Source: Ignavibacteria bacterium (lineage in GTDB: Bacteria > Bacteroidota > Ignavibacteria > Kapaibacteriales > UBA4661). From it: 38,087 nucleotides of DNA. Positions 23,364 to 31,929 of the stretch are shown in pieces (the stretch's first letter is position 1; every line of letters begins with the position of its first letter). The DNA lies in the NCBI GenBank assembly GCA_013298775.1, contig JAAFIV010000042.1, positions 1 through 38,087 of the forward strand, written 5' to 3'. Under the pieces are notes generated by a model, which saw only the letters and a list, made by a program, of their open reading frames with translations, had not been told where the DNA came from and did no database searches. The position numbers and the translations under genes were made by a program.

Positions 23364-23652
23364 AACTCAGTCCTATCAAGTAATGATATGGGATAACGTA
23401 ATGATTTCAATGCGAATGGTATAAATCTTTAATCTTTGAACAATGTACACAAAACGATTGGCAATGTTCTGTATTGTTTTTGACGAATGCCATTTATCGT
23501 TATTGTACCTTTTTATCCGCAAAGTATATTTTTCTGACATTTTTTGGGATTCCCTTGCGAAATCGCTAGATTGGCACTGGCTTTGAGCCGATTTCTCTTC
23601 CCACATTTGTACAAATGATGTTCGCCATCCGTTCCACTTCTCTCTTCTTTCC
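23364..23652. promoter_or_regulatory. divergent regulatory region with sigma-54-like promoter and palindrome
   Basis: On the plus strand, TGGCAC-N5-TTGAG at 23572-23587 resembles a sigma-54 promoter (consensus TGGCAC-N5-TTGCW) with GA instead of GC at -12. A perfect 14-base palindrome, CATTTGTACAAATG, lies at 23604-23617, between it and the start of the response regulator. An imperfect pair GAACAATG / CAATGTTC lies around 23448-23468 and could be an Rrf2 site. Confidence 0.4.
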
Positions 23653-25095
23653 ATGACCATTCTTATCATTGACGACGACGAAGCCGTGTGTGCCTCGCTC
23701 CGCCTTGCTCTGAAACAGGCTGGCTATTCAAGTGCAGCCGCCTACAACCCGCGCGAAGCCTTGCAGATTCTGAAACAAGAGAACGAACACATCGGATTGG
23801 TCATTCAAGACATGAATTTTGGGAAAAACAGCGATACAAGCGGCACGGACGGTATCACGCTTTTGCAGGAAATCAAGGCTCTGAAGCCGAATTTGCCTGT
23901 CATCCTGATGACCGCGTGGGCTTCGCTGGATATTGCCGTGCGCGGGATGCGCTTGGGTGCGGCGGATTTCCTCACAAAACCTTGGACAAATGAGCAAATT
24001 CTTCTTAGCGTGGAGACCGCATTACAGCTTGCTCCAGAACATTCTACCGTACAACATTCTTCTCCAAACACTGCACAAAATAATGCTCCTTCGCGTACCG
24101 AATTGGACGCGCAGCACGATTTCTCGAACATCATTGGTAATGACCCCGCTATCGTGAAGATGCTCGCACTCATTGCACGTATCGCCCCAACGCAAGCATC
24201 CGTGCTGATTACAGGCGAGAGCGGTACAGGCAAAGAATGCGTCGCCGATGCCATCCACCGCAACAGCACACGCCGCGCTGCGCCCTTTGTGAAGGTGAAC
24301 GTCGGCAGCATTACGCCAAGTTTATTTGAAAGCGAAATGTTCGGACACGTCAAGGGCGCGTTTACCGATGCGAAATTTGACCGCGAAGGTAGATTTGAAG
24401 CCGCTCACACAGGAACACTGTTTTTGGATGAAATTGGCGATATGCCGCTCGATGCGCAAGTAAAACTCCTGCGCGTCCTGCAAGACCGCACCTTTCAAGC
24501 CGTTGGTAGCAGCAAAACGAAAACGGCGGATGTCCGCGTGGTTTCTGCCACGAACCGCAACTTGGCAACGATGATTCAGCACAGCAGTTTTCGTGAGGAT
24601 TTGTTTTATCGCTTGAATCTCATCACGCTGCATTTGCCGCCACTGCGAGAGCGCAAGGGCGATATTCCGGTGCTTGCCGAGTATTTCCTTCGCGCAAACG
24701 CGCAGTTGTACAATCGTCCTGAAATGAGCCTCAGCCGAAATGCGCGGGAGTGGCTGCAAGGACAGCATTTTGCGGGGAATATTCGTGAATTAAAGCACCT
24801 TATCGAGCGTACCGTGCTTATGGCGGACGCAAACACGCTTGCGGCGGATGATTTCCGTGCTGCGCTGAATTTGCAAGAAGGCGAGAAAAACAATGCACAG
24901 GGCGCAGAAACTCTTACTTCCAATCAAGAATCCTTGCCACGCGTGGGTTCGATGTCGTTGGATGAGATTGAACGTGCTATGATTTTGAAAGCGATTGAGG
25001 CGTATCCGCGCAATATTACGCAAATCGCAGAAGCTCTGGGAATAAGTCGCAATGCGCTGTACAGACGTTTGGAGAAATATAATATTCAGGTGTAA
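23653..25095 (+). CDS. NtrC-family sigma-54-dependent response regulator
   Basis: A 480-residue activator in three parts. A receiver domain (1-125) carries the acidic pocket IIDDDEA (D7-D9), phosphoacceptor D53 and K109. An AAA+ domain (about 158-395) has Walker A GESGTGKE (188-195), the sigma-54-contacting loop GAFTDA (235-240; most relatives have GAFTGA), Walker B TLFLDEIGD (255-263), and the R-finger region FREDLFYRLN. A Fis-type helix-turn-helix (about 440-478: NITQIAEALGISRNALYRRLEKY) completes it. It activates sigma-54 promoters after phosphorylation. No histidine kinase is adjacent, so its partner lies elsewhere. It is divergent from the Rrf2 gene. Confidence 0.95.
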   Translation: MTILIIDDDEAVCASLRLALKQAGYSSAAAYNPREALQILKQENEHIGLVIQDMNFGKNSDTSGTDGITLLQEIKALKPNLPVILMTAWASLDIAVRGMRLGAADFLTKPWTNEQILLSVETALQLAPEHSTVQHSSPNTAQNNAPSRTELDAQHDFSNIIGNDPAIVKMLALIARIAPTQASVLITGESGTGKECVADAIHRNSTRRAAPFVKVNVGSITPSLFESEMFGHVKGAFTDAKFDREGRFEAAHTGTLFLDEIGDMPLDAQVKLLRVLQDRTFQAVGSSKTKTADVRVVSATNRNLATMIQHSSFREDLFYRLNLITLHLPPLRERKGDIPVLAEYFLRANAQLYNRPEMSLSRNAREWLQGQHFAGNIRELKHLIERTVLMADANTLAADDFRAALNLQEGEKNNAQGAETLTSNQESLPRVGSMSLDEIERAMILKAIEAYPRNITQIAEALGISRNALYRRLEKYNIQV

Positions 25096-25175
25096 TATTC
25101 AAGTAATGCTGGCAGCATGTTTCAACATATTCAAGCAATGACAATCCTTTATCCACGAATCACCGCAAAAGCCGC

Positions 25176-26504
25176 ATGAAAACTCCCCTTTCAGCACCAC
25201 ATCGCTCGCTTGCTTTTCCTTTTTTTGTTGCGCGGCGGTATTTGCGCTCCAAGCACACGCTCAATTTTATTTCTGTCATTTCTGGTATTTCGATAGTCGG
25301 CATCACGCTCGGTGTGGCGGCGTTGGTGATTGTCATGTCGCTCTTCAACGGCTTTCAAGCACTCATTGAACGCTTTCTCGTCGGCTTCGACCCGCATATC
25401 CGCATCACACCTGCGATTGTGGCTTCTTCTACCAATGCTTCTCCTAAAAATGAAGAACGCCTACTCATGCAAGATTCCCTCCAACGCCGCATTACATCTC
25501 TGCTCCAGCCCTTTTCGGCAAATTTGCCTGTGGCACTAGCACCTGTGGTAACGGGAAAAATCGTCTGTGTGAATGCCCGCTCTATGCAAGCCTTTCAGCT
25601 TGTGGGCATGGAAAGTGAGAAAGTACGCGTTGTTTCGGGTATTGCCTCAACGGTAGCGGTGGGAAATTTTCGCTTAGAATCTGACACGCCGAACCTCGTG
25701 CATCTCGTCATGGGCGCAGCATTGGCAGATAAACTCCGCATTGTAAGCGGCGACACGGTACAACTGCTATCGCCCTACGCGCTGGAAGGCGCAATTACAC
25801 AAGGCACGATTCCACGCACCGTGCGAGCGGCGGTGGTAGGAATTTTTCAATCGAACAACAAAGAGTACGACGCAACACAAGCCTATACCTCGCTTGCAAG
25901 CGCACAAACCTTGCTACGTTTGCCGCGCGATGTGGCACAATCGCTGGACATCCGCTTAGAATCTGCCAGCGAAAGCGAGAACGCAGCAGCAGCATTGCGA
26001 GCAAATCTCCCACCAACCCTGCTTGTACAAACCTGGTTCGACCTCCATCGGGATTTATACTTCGTTATGCGCTTCGAGCGGCTTGCAGCCTTTTGTGTGT
26101 TGCTGATTATCGTGCTAGTGGCAGTCTTCAATATCTTTGCGTCGCTTTCGATGACGGTAACGGAAAAGCGGGCAGAAATTGGCATGTTGAAAGCAATGGG
26201 CGCAAATGCTCGCACGATTACGATGGTCTTTTTTGCACAGAGTGTTTTGGTGGGATGTATTGGCACGGTGCTAGGCGCAATGCTCGGTTCTGCGCTGTGT
26301 TGGGGGCAAATGCAGTTTGGCTGGATTGCGCTCGACACCAGCCGCTACATAGTTCCGGCACTCCCAATGATTCTCGACTGGCGCGATGTCATCACTATTT
26401 GCGCTCTTTCGCTGTTGCTCTCTCTGGCATCGGGCATCATTCCTGCACGAAAAGCGGGCGAAGTGCGCTCGGCAATGGCACTCTTGCGTAAAGAGCGGGT
26501 GTAG
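25176..26504 (+). CDS. LolC/LolE-like lipoprotein-releasing ABC permease
   Basis: A 442-residue permease. The N-terminus SLAFPFFVARRYLRSKHTLNFISVISGISIVGITLGVAALVIVMSLFNGFQ is the LolC/LolE signature (YLRSKxxxxFISxIsxxSxxGIxxGVxxLIxVMSVMNGF). A periplasmic domain (about 65-300) and three C-terminal helices follow, with the coupling motif EKRAEIGMLKAMGAN before the second. LolCDE extracts lipoproteins from the inner membrane for delivery to LolA. A single LolC/E protein, probably acting as a homodimer, is usual in Bacteroidota. No lolD is adjacent; the MacB-like ATPase at 13392 is far away and probably belongs to the other exporter. Confidence 0.88.
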   Translation: MKTPLSAPHRSLAFPFFVARRYLRSKHTLNFISVISGISIVGITLGVAALVIVMSLFNGFQALIERFLVGFDPHIRITPAIVASSTNASPKNEERLLMQDSLQRRITSLLQPFSANLPVALAPVVTGKIVCVNARSMQAFQLVGMESEKVRVVSGIASTVAVGNFRLESDTPNLVHLVMGAALADKLRIVSGDTVQLLSPYALEGAITQGTIPRTVRAAVVGIFQSNNKEYDATQAYTSLASAQTLLRLPRDVAQSLDIRLESASESENAAAALRANLPPTLLVQTWFDLHRDLYFVMRFERLAAFCVLLIIVLVAVFNIFASLSMTVTEKRAEIGMLKAMGANARTITMVFFAQSVLVGCIGTVLGAMLGSALCWGQMQFGWIALDTSRYIVPALPMILDWRDVITICALSLLLSLASGIIPARKAGEVRSAMALLRKERV

Positions 26505-26532
26505 CACGATACCAGCTTCAAAGAGAACTCTT

Positions 26533-27237
26533 TCACTTATACTCAAGTTGTGAACTAAGATTCAGTTTGAAAGAAATAACAAGTAGTGTTGTGCCTTCGC
26601 CCTGAGCTGTTATTACTGCGGGAACAAACACAGTACGAAAATTCGTATAATCAAGGTGTATTCTCACGTTGCCGGAAACACCCTCGGCGGGTTTTGTAGA
26701 TTCAATATCGCATGAAAGAATATCGTCCGATTGCGTAGAAAAAGTGTAACGAACCGTTGTAACTTCAGGTGGTGCGGAAGGTTTCGGCTTTCCCACAATA
26801 CTTACCGTTCCAGTTTTTGAGCTATGCGCAAACGACCAGTGAAAATTACGTGGTTCAACGTCTATGCCTATTGTGCCGCTCTCGGAACTGTTTTTCGATG
26901 CGCTAGAACGCTTGCTTTCATCCTGCGCTTTACCGTCTAGCACCGATGAAACCAATACTCCATTCTGATAGCGACGAATGGAATACGATTCTTTATCGTG
27001 GTTCGTTCCTGCAACCTCAAGTTTGGTGCGGCTTTTCATTGATACTTCGTAATTAAGTAATTGCTTGCGCCTCACAGAATTGCTATTGATGCGTTCCAGA
27101 AGCTCTTCTACACTTACTTTTGAGGCAGCAACGCTAGAATCTACATGGTTTGGCGATAACAGGGGCAGTACCGTAGAAAAAGCGGGCGAATGAAGAACAA
27201 ACAGGCATCCGCAGAGGATAGCAATAACACCTTGCAT
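26533..27237 (-). CDS. secreted hypothetical protein
   Basis: A 234-residue protein with a signal peptide (MQGVIAILCGCLFVLHSPAFS, about 1-21). The body (SVEELLERINSNSVRRKQLLNYEVSMKSRTKLEV, then strand-rich VRYTFSTQSDDILSCDIESTKP) recalls outer-membrane lipoprotein carrier-like or DUF folds, but I do not recognise a family. It starts 20 bases after the chorismate mutase stop on the same strand and converges on the LolC/E-like permease; only a small palindrome AAAGAGAACTCTTT separates the latter two. Confidence 0.65.
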   Translation of the reverse strand: MQGVIAILCGCLFVLHSPAFSTVLPLLSPNHVDSSVAASKVSVEELLERINSNSVRRKQLLNYEVSMKSRTKLEVAGTNHDKESYSIRRYQNGVLVSSVLDGKAQDESKRSSASKNSSESGTIGIDVEPRNFHWSFAHSSKTGTVSIVGKPKPSAPPEVTTVRYTFSTQSDDILSCDIESTKPAEGVSGNVRIHLDYTNFRTVFVPAVITAQGEGTTLLVISFKLNLSSQLEYK

Positions 27238-27256
27238 AGCTCATTACTCCTTGGCT

Positions 27257-27556
27257 CTATTCCTTTGTTGCTTTCCAATCGTTCAGTTCTTCTTCGATAA
27301 AAAAGTTTAGCAAATCGCGGTACATTTTTTCGATAAGTTCCGCATCTAAGCCTTCTTCCACCGCCCATGTACGGCGGTCTTGCAGGAGGCTGCGCACACG
27401 CTCTACCGCACGAACACTGGCTTCGCTGGTTTTGAATTGCGATGCTGCTCGCACATAGCCTAAGCGTTCTCCCAGAAGAGCAATGATTTGGCGGTCGCGG
27501 CGGTCAATTTCGGTGCGGATTTCGCTGATATTTTCGCATTGTTCGGGTGTTTTCAT
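27257..27556 (-). CDS. PchB-like chorismate mutase / isochorismate-pyruvate lyase
   Basis: A 99-residue AroQ-type helical protein closely resembling PchB over its whole length: MKTPEQC, IRTEIDRRDRQIIALLGERLGYVRAASQFKTSE, ERVRSLLQDRRTWAVEEGLDAELIEKMYRDLLNFFI. The active-site residues R14, R31, K42 and R53 lie at the same positions as in PchB as I recall it. Position 90 is Glu where PchB has Gln, which is closer to some pure chorismate mutases. The reaction is chorismate to prephenate, possibly with weak isochorismate lyase activity. No salicylate or siderophore gene is nearby, so a chorismate mutase role is more likely. Confidence 0.85.
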   Translation of the reverse strand: MKTPEQCENISEIRTEIDRRDRQIIALLGERLGYVRAASQFKTSEASVRAVERVRSLLQDRRTWAVEEGLDAELIEKMYRDLLNFFIEEELNDWKATKE

Positions 27557-27632
27557 AACGTATTGCGCGTGAAAAATAGAGATGAATAGTTTGGAGAGTT
27601 TTTGACAGCAGCATTATACAAAAAACAGCGCA

Positions 27633-27679
27633 CAAAAAAAAGCTGCATAGAAGCCCGAAAGCAACTATGCAGCCTTTTT
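27633..27679. terminator. intrinsic terminator between DUF2807 and chorismate mutase genes
   Basis: GCTGCATAG (27642-27650) pairs with CTATGCAGC (27665-27673), with an A-run before and CTTTTT after. On the minus strand the A-run becomes a T-tract, so it ends the DUF2807 transcript. Confidence 0.8.
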
Positions 27680-27724
27680 CATGGAGGAGTTTTGATGAAA
27701 CGTTGTTCGCGTTTTTTTTCTGTC

Positions 27725-28465
27725 TTAATCTTTTTTGTGAATCGAACCAGCACCAGAAATATCTTTGTTAATGATTTTCGGACTGCCCGAATAGCGCACA
27801 TCACCTGCGCCAGAGACGCTTACGTCGAGTTCGTTGTTGGCATGAACGCTCACGTCGCCTGCGCCAGAAACGTCCACGCGTACTTTGTCGGCGGTAAGTT
27901 CGCTGGCATCAATATCGGCAGCACCGCTTGTTTCGACGGATAGTGTTTTTGCTGCGCCGCTTACCTGAACATCGCCCGCACCGCTTGTTTCAATGCGCAC
28001 ATCATTTGCTTTGATTGCCCCGCGAACACTGCCCGCGCCGCTTGTTTCCAGCTCAAAGCGTTCATTGCTGATGTTATTCAACACAACGTCGCTCGCGCCA
28101 GAACTGTTCACGCTCGAAAGCATTTCCGCACTAATGCGAAGGTGCAATTTTGCTTTTGGCGAGATTGATTTTTTCGTGGTAATGTGCAAAACACCGCCAC
28201 TTACCTCTGTTTCGATGTATTCCAGCAAATTATCATCGCCAGAGATTTCAATGCTATGCTCTTTCGCGCCAGCAGTAATTTCCACATCGAATGCACCACC
28301 AACTTCCACACCTTTGAAGGAGCGCAGTTCGCGTGTTTCTGTGCGTTCTACGCCGCTTCCGCGCACGCCCGAACCCCACCAACCATCGAATTTACCATTG
28401 CCACGAAAAGCGTATAAAATGACTGCCGAAATAAACAGTCCGAGAAAAAGGAAACGACGAATCAT
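27725..28465 (-). CDS. DUF2807 (head GIN domain) envelope protein
   Basis: A 246-residue protein with an N-terminal signal or anchor segment (MIRRFLFLGLFISAVILYAF). The rest is a right-handed beta-helix of the DUF2807 type: FKGVEVGGAFDVEITAG, then repeated turns of the pattern ETSGAGDV / DVSGAGDVSV / SVSGAGDVRY. In Bacteroidota these are common envelope proteins of unproven function, sometimes labelled auto-transporter adhesin. I chose ATG 28465, preceded by GGCAGGTG; a start at 28504 adds 13 unlikely residues. It is monocistronic with a terminator downstream. The repeated codons could allow length variation. Confidence 0.88.
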   Translation of the reverse strand: MIRRFLFLGLFISAVILYAFRGNGKFDGWWGSGVRGSGVERTETRELRSFKGVEVGGAFDVEITAGAKEHSIEISGDDNLLEYIETEVSGGVLHITTKKSISPKAKLHLRISAEMLSSVNSSGASDVVLNNISNERFELETSGAGSVRGAIKANDVRIETSGAGDVQVSGAAKTLSVETSGAADIDASELTADKVRVDVSGAGDVSVHANNELDVSVSGAGDVRYSGSPKIINKDISGAGSIHKKD

Positions 28466-28762
28466 GTTGCACCTGCCAAACGAAAAAAGATTGTGAGATA
28501 CCAATTTCTTTCACTTACGCGCTCACGCTGGAAAAGTTTCATTGGCGTAGCAGTACCGCTTCACTACTTGAGTTTTCCACACAACAAGGTGCATAAACTC
28601 GTATATGCCACAAGTAAAAATTTCGCTAACTTTGCAGCCCGCGAATAAAGTAACCAAGCACCACACAACGAAGGAATACTCCTCTTGGTAGCGCAGACAC
28701 TCTTGTTACGCGCTACTATCAGATTTAGATTTTATGCGATTTCCAGTCCTTGATTTCCACCA
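28466..28762. other. intergenic region with two dispersed repeats
   Basis: This region holds an AAGTAACCAAGCACCA copy (28649-28664) and a degenerate GCAGACA-family palindrome (28688-28716). The promoter of the DUF2807 gene should be in its left part; I see no clear one. Confidence 0.5.
28688..28716. repeat. degenerate GCAGACA-family palindrome with GTAGCG/CGCTAC arms
   Basis: GTAGCG (28688-28693) pairs with CGCTAC (28711-28716). The core GCAGACACTCTTGT matches the family but the right inner arm is altered (TACG for CTGC). Confidence 0.55.
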
Positions 28763-29587
28763 TTACCCCTGCGGCGGTGTCCAGTTTGCGCGTTTCCAGC
28801 GCACGAGGTTGATATCTACTTTGCCAACGAGAACTTTCATTTTTGCGCGAATTGGAATTCGTGCATCGTCGTCGCTGAACCAACCTTCAAAATTTCCTTC
28901 CAAACCGTAGATTCCACGCCACTTTGCTTCTCCCTTGAAATACACTGTCCGAATCGGTGTTTTCGATGCTGGTACGGTGATTGCCTCGCGCTGCACGTCG
29001 CGGAAATTGATGAGTGTGCGCGAAGTATCGCTCATAATTGCCGTCGGGACGTTCACAAAACGACCACTTTTCACAAACTCGCGGGCAAAGAAAAACAGCG
29101 ACAAACCGTCACTCCAACGCTTTTGCGTGACAATATCTAGTTCCTTGGCTTTGGCTTGTTTTGTACCTTCTTCGATGTGGATTTTCGTTTGAGGATACAA
29201 GAAGTCGTAGCGTGTGTATTCCCACGTGTTATCGGGTTTGCGGCTGCTCGCAACAAATTGGTGCGAATGCTGGGCGGAAGCATCCATCCAGGTTTCAAAA
29301 ATGGAATGAAATTCTACAAACGGGATGCCAGGCGCGGTGTCAATGTTTGCCTTCGCTTTCACAATGTTATTACCGCGCAAAGTATCGGTTTTATCCACCG
29401 ACATTTTGATTGTTCCCAGCAAAATTCCCAAATACGAAACCTCGTACTCAAGCACTTCACCTGGCTGAAACATCTGTGCGGCAGCCCTGTTCGGCAATGC
29501 AAACACGACCAACGCCAAAAGCGCGGCAAGAAGAGTGCGAGAAATAGTCAATAATCGCTCGGAAGCGTGCAATGATGGGGTTTTCAT
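28763..29587 (-). CDS. DUF3108 domain secreted protein
   Basis: A 274-residue protein with a signal peptide (about 1-38, ending NRAAAQ) and a DUF3108 body: FQPGEVLEYEVSYLGILLGTIKMSV, then SIFETWMDASAQHSHQF, SDGLSLFFFAREF, AKWRGIYGLEGNFEGWFSDDDARIPIRAKMKVLVGKVDINL. DUF3108 proteins are periplasmic beta-rich proteins of unknown function, often close to lipid or envelope genes. I chose ATG 29587 because the preceding 50 codons contain no sensible leader. The stop lies within a repeat-containing gap, with no strong terminator. Confidence 0.85.
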   Translation of the reverse strand: MKTPSLHASERLLTISRTLLAALLALVVFALPNRAAAQMFQPGEVLEYEVSYLGILLGTIKMSVDKTDTLRGNNIVKAKANIDTAPGIPFVEFHSIFETWMDASAQHSHQFVASSRKPDNTWEYTRYDFLYPQTKIHIEEGTKQAKAKELDIVTQKRWSDGLSLFFFAREFVKSGRFVNVPTAIMSDTSRTLINFRDVQREAITVPASKTPIRTVYFKGEAKWRGIYGLEGNFEGWFSDDDARIPIRAKMKVLVGKVDINLVRWKRANWTPPQG

Positions 29588-29727
29588 GGAATAATTGGAA
29601 TAAAGAACAAACAATGACAAAAATGGAATTATGAAAACGCGAAACAATCTGAATTCCTTATTTTGATGCGTTTTTGAGCGGGAATGTTTAATCACATTTT
29701 GACAAACAGTACACACCGAAAATAACA

Positions 29728-29769
29728 ATGGGAACAAGCCTGTGCAAACAGCACAGTGCTTATTCCCAT
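29728..29769 (-). terminator. intrinsic terminator after rpmF
   Basis: ATGGGAACAAGC (29728-29739) pairs with GCTTATTCCCAT (29758-29769) with one mismatch, and GTGC/GCAC extends it inside. On the minus strand it is followed by TGTTATTTTCG. Confidence 0.7.
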
Positions 29770-29823
29770 GAAATTATACTTTTTTGCGATACTACGCGAC
29801 GCAAAAGCGTGTGTACAGCAAAA

Positions 29824-30018
29824 TTATTCTGCTGCGCTGTCAGAATTAACGCGCATTACGCTACGACCATTGTAGTAGCCGCAAGCGGGACAAGCTGCGT
29901 GAGAAAGTTTTGCTTCGCCGCAATTCGGGCATTCAACAAGCGTTGAAGGAACTGCTTTGTAGTGTGTGCGACGCTTCGCGCTACGAGATTTCGAGTGGCG
30001 GCGTTTGGGATTTGGCAT
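29824..30018 (-). CDS. rpmF: 50S ribosomal protein L32
   Basis: A 64-residue basic protein starting with MPNPKRRHSKSRSAKRRTHY, the L32 signature, and carrying two CxxC pairs (ECPNCGEA and ACPACGYY) that bind zinc, the cysteine-containing form of L32. Zinc-binding forms are used when zinc is sufficient. It follows the yceD-like gene by 86 bases on the same strand, the classic yceD-rpmF arrangement, and ends at a good terminator. Confidence 0.97.
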   Translation of the reverse strand: MPNPKRRHSKSRSAKRRTHYKAVPSTLVECPNCGEAKLSHAACPACGYYNGRSVMRVNSDSAAE

Positions 30019-30104
30019 TATCGTATCCTTAAAACAAATGAAACTGTATGTTGTTGTGTCGTATGGTGTTCGGCGTAATGTTTAATAGTCATTGCAGCCG
30101 AAAT

Positions 30105-30665
30105 TTATCCGTCAAATTTAATGCTTTTCAAAGCTGCCCAGCGTGGGTCGAGTGCTGGCTCGTCATCGGCTGCAGATGAAATTTCGTCCGTTGTTTGCGC
30201 TGCAAATTCGGGAAAAACTTCGTCAAATTCTTTGTCGCGGTATGCGGGAGAAATACGCTTCAGAGGCAGCATCACGGCGAGTTCTTGGCGAATTTCTTCA
30301 GTAATATCAATGCTCGTATTGTCATCGCGGATGTAGAATGGCGGCTCTCGGTCGTTGCTGGAATCTTCCTGCATGAGCGCGAGATGGGTATCGGCGATGT
30401 ACTCAAGCGAGCAGTGAGCGGTAATTTGTTCTTCAAAATCTTCACCGCTCATGTCGCACAGCAGATGCGCTGTTGCTGTTGCCGTGAGGTCGAAGAGATA
30501 GCGTTTGCCGTACTTACGGAGCGTTCCTGTTGCCTGAAGTTCGCCGCGAAACTCTGGAAAAATATCCTGAATTCGTTCTGCTATCGCGTTCACTTCTACG
30601 GGATATTTCCCGTCGGTTATGCCCTTGATAGAAACTATCAGGCTGTCGTAATCCAGCTTTTTCAT
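30105..30665 (-). CDS. YceD/DUF177 family protein
   Basis: A 186-residue DUF177 protein. The central region TLRKYGKRYLFDLTATATAHLLCDMSGEDFEEQITAHCSLEY holds the family C-D-x-n-C pattern, and the C-terminus has the acidic D-x-x-E-I-R-x-E-L segment (ITEEIRQELAVMLPLK) and the ending DPRWAALKSI, also typical (DPRWAKL). YceD is linked to 23S rRNA accumulation and is encoded next to rpmF in most bacteria, as here. I chose ATG 30665 (MKKLDYDSL); an upstream in-frame ATG at 30686 is less likely. Confidence 0.87.
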   Translation of the reverse strand: MKKLDYDSLIVSIKGITDGKYPVEVNAIAERIQDIFPEFRGELQATGTLRKYGKRYLFDLTATATAHLLCDMSGEDFEEQITAHCSLEYIADTHLALMQEDSSNDREPPFYIRDDNTSIDITEEIRQELAVMLPLKRISPAYRDKEFDEVFPEFAAQTTDEISSAADDEPALDPRWAALKSIKFDG

Positions 30666-30865
30666 GGACGAGCAATGTTTGTGCAAATGTCGTTACAAAG
30701 CAGCAAAGCAAACAAAAGATAAAGACTGCAAATATATGGCTTTGTATGATATTCGCCAAAATTTTTTTATGCTTTGATTTTAATCTTTGCCAGCAAAGCC
30801 CGTAAATAGAGAGGTTTTAGAGAGGTTTCTGTTGCTAAAAATTTATTCGTTTTTGATATGCCGAA

Positions 30866-31029
30866 GTAATTGCTACGGTCTTGATGAAGGAACGAATGAA
30901 GGAACGAATGAAGGAACGCGGATTTTGAGGATGAAGAGGATTTTGAGGATTCAAGGATTCTTTAATGTGCCAGAGTCCTGACCAATCCTCAAACATCCTC
31001 TCAATCCGCGTTCCTCGACGAATAATTAC
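30866..31029. repeat. diverged inverted-repeat element related to interior type B
   Basis: The arms AGGAACGCGGATT (left, about 30910-30922) and AATCCGCGTTCCT (right, about 31004-31016) are a perfect inverted pair. The right flank CGACGAAT matches the ATTCGTC sequence of the element at 9817, in reverse orientation. The tips GTAATT and AATTAC are inverted, but I see no flanking direct repeat. The left part has tandem GAAGGAACGAAT units (from 30886) and the middle has AGGATT-type repeats. The right tip supplies the rsmE stop codon. Confidence 0.6.
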
Positions 31030-31739
31030 GAATCGCCATGACAACACAGCACTGCTGCCAAACACGTAAGCGCAGCTGTTTCCGCCCGCAAACGGCGTGG
31101 CGCAAGATTCCATGCGGCACAGCGCGGGTCGTTCTTTAACAAATGTAATTCCCGCTCCGAAAAACCACCTTCTGCGCCAGCAACAACACAGATTGGCTGC
31201 ACATCTGATATTTTCTGGGCTTTCGAGCCATTAACATCAGCCAGAATAATATGCGATTGCTGCGAAAAATTCTGCAAAAACTCTTCAACACCGTATGGCG
31301 CGTGGATTTTTGGCAATGTGGCGCGGTGCGATTGTTCCATTGCTGCGAGTGCTTTTGCGGCTAAACGCTCAGGTTTGATGCGGTTTGCAGCAAAGCGTTC
31401 GCCATTGTCCGTCAAAAGTGGGAAAATCTCGGTAACGCCTAATTCTACTGCCTTTTCGATAGCAAACTCCATACGGTCGCGGTTGTCGAGGATGCCGAGT
31501 GCGAGGGCGAAGGGAAAAGATAATTCGCCATGTTGCGGTAAAAAGCTCTGTACAGCGCATAGAATCTCATTCTTACCAACTTTTTGGATACTCGTTTCTG
31601 CACATAATCCTCGCCCATTGGAAAGCAATAATGCCTCGCCTTCGCGCAGACGCAGTACCTGTGCGTGTTTCAAGCTATCACCCTCCAAGGCAAGCAGTGA
31701 AGAGCTTTCCAGCAGATGTTCGTGATAAAGACATTCCAT
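31026..31739 (-). CDS. rsmE: 16S rRNA m3U1498 methyltransferase
   Basis: RsmE methylates U1498 of 16S rRNA with SAM. The protein (237 residues from ATG 31739) has the PUA-like N-terminus (DSLKHAQVLRLREGEALLLSNGRG) and the SPOUT methyltransferase domain: KAVELGVTEIFPLLTDNGE, AMEQSHRATLPKIHAP, then the knot VVAGAEGGFSERELHLL and APRRLRAETAALTCLAAVL. GxEGG and LRxETA are the SAM and RNA signatures, so it should be active. A second ATG at 31748 would add three residues; neither has a clear ribosome site. The TAA at its 3' end coincides with the tip of an inverted-repeat element. Confidence 0.93.
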   Translation of the reverse strand: MECLYHEHLLESSSLLALEGDSLKHAQVLRLREGEALLLSNGRGLCAETSIQKVGKNEILCAVQSFLPQHGELSFPFALALGILDNRDRMEFAIEKAVELGVTEIFPLLTDNGERFAANRIKPERLAAKALAAMEQSHRATLPKIHAPYGVEEFLQNFSQQSHIILADVNGSKAQKISDVQPICVVAGAEGGFSERELHLLKNDPRCAAWNLAPRRLRAETAALTCLAAVLCCHGDS

Positions 31740-31929
31740 AAAAAGCATGGTGTGTGGATGAATGAGCAAGCAAATTACACGCAAAAACAACGTCCCGCAA
31801 TTTTTCTATAACTTTTCTGTGACTTTTTCTTTGTGTGCGTCTCTTCCTGAATAACTGCCGCAAAGCAGGTTTTATGCTTGTCGCAGACGTATTCACCATT
31901 CACCACTCTTAATATTTTGGAGTAAAGCT

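Noticed and set aside
27602-27943. Plus-strand ORF with a perfect GGAGGAG before an ATG at 27695
   Set aside because: Most of it is antisense to the DUF2807 gene and the translation has no recognisable content; the ribosome site is probably chance after the terminator.
30886-31016. CRISPR-like array from GAAGGAACGAAT and AGGATT repeats
   Set aside because: Repeats are short, adjacent, without unique spacers, and no cas gene is present.
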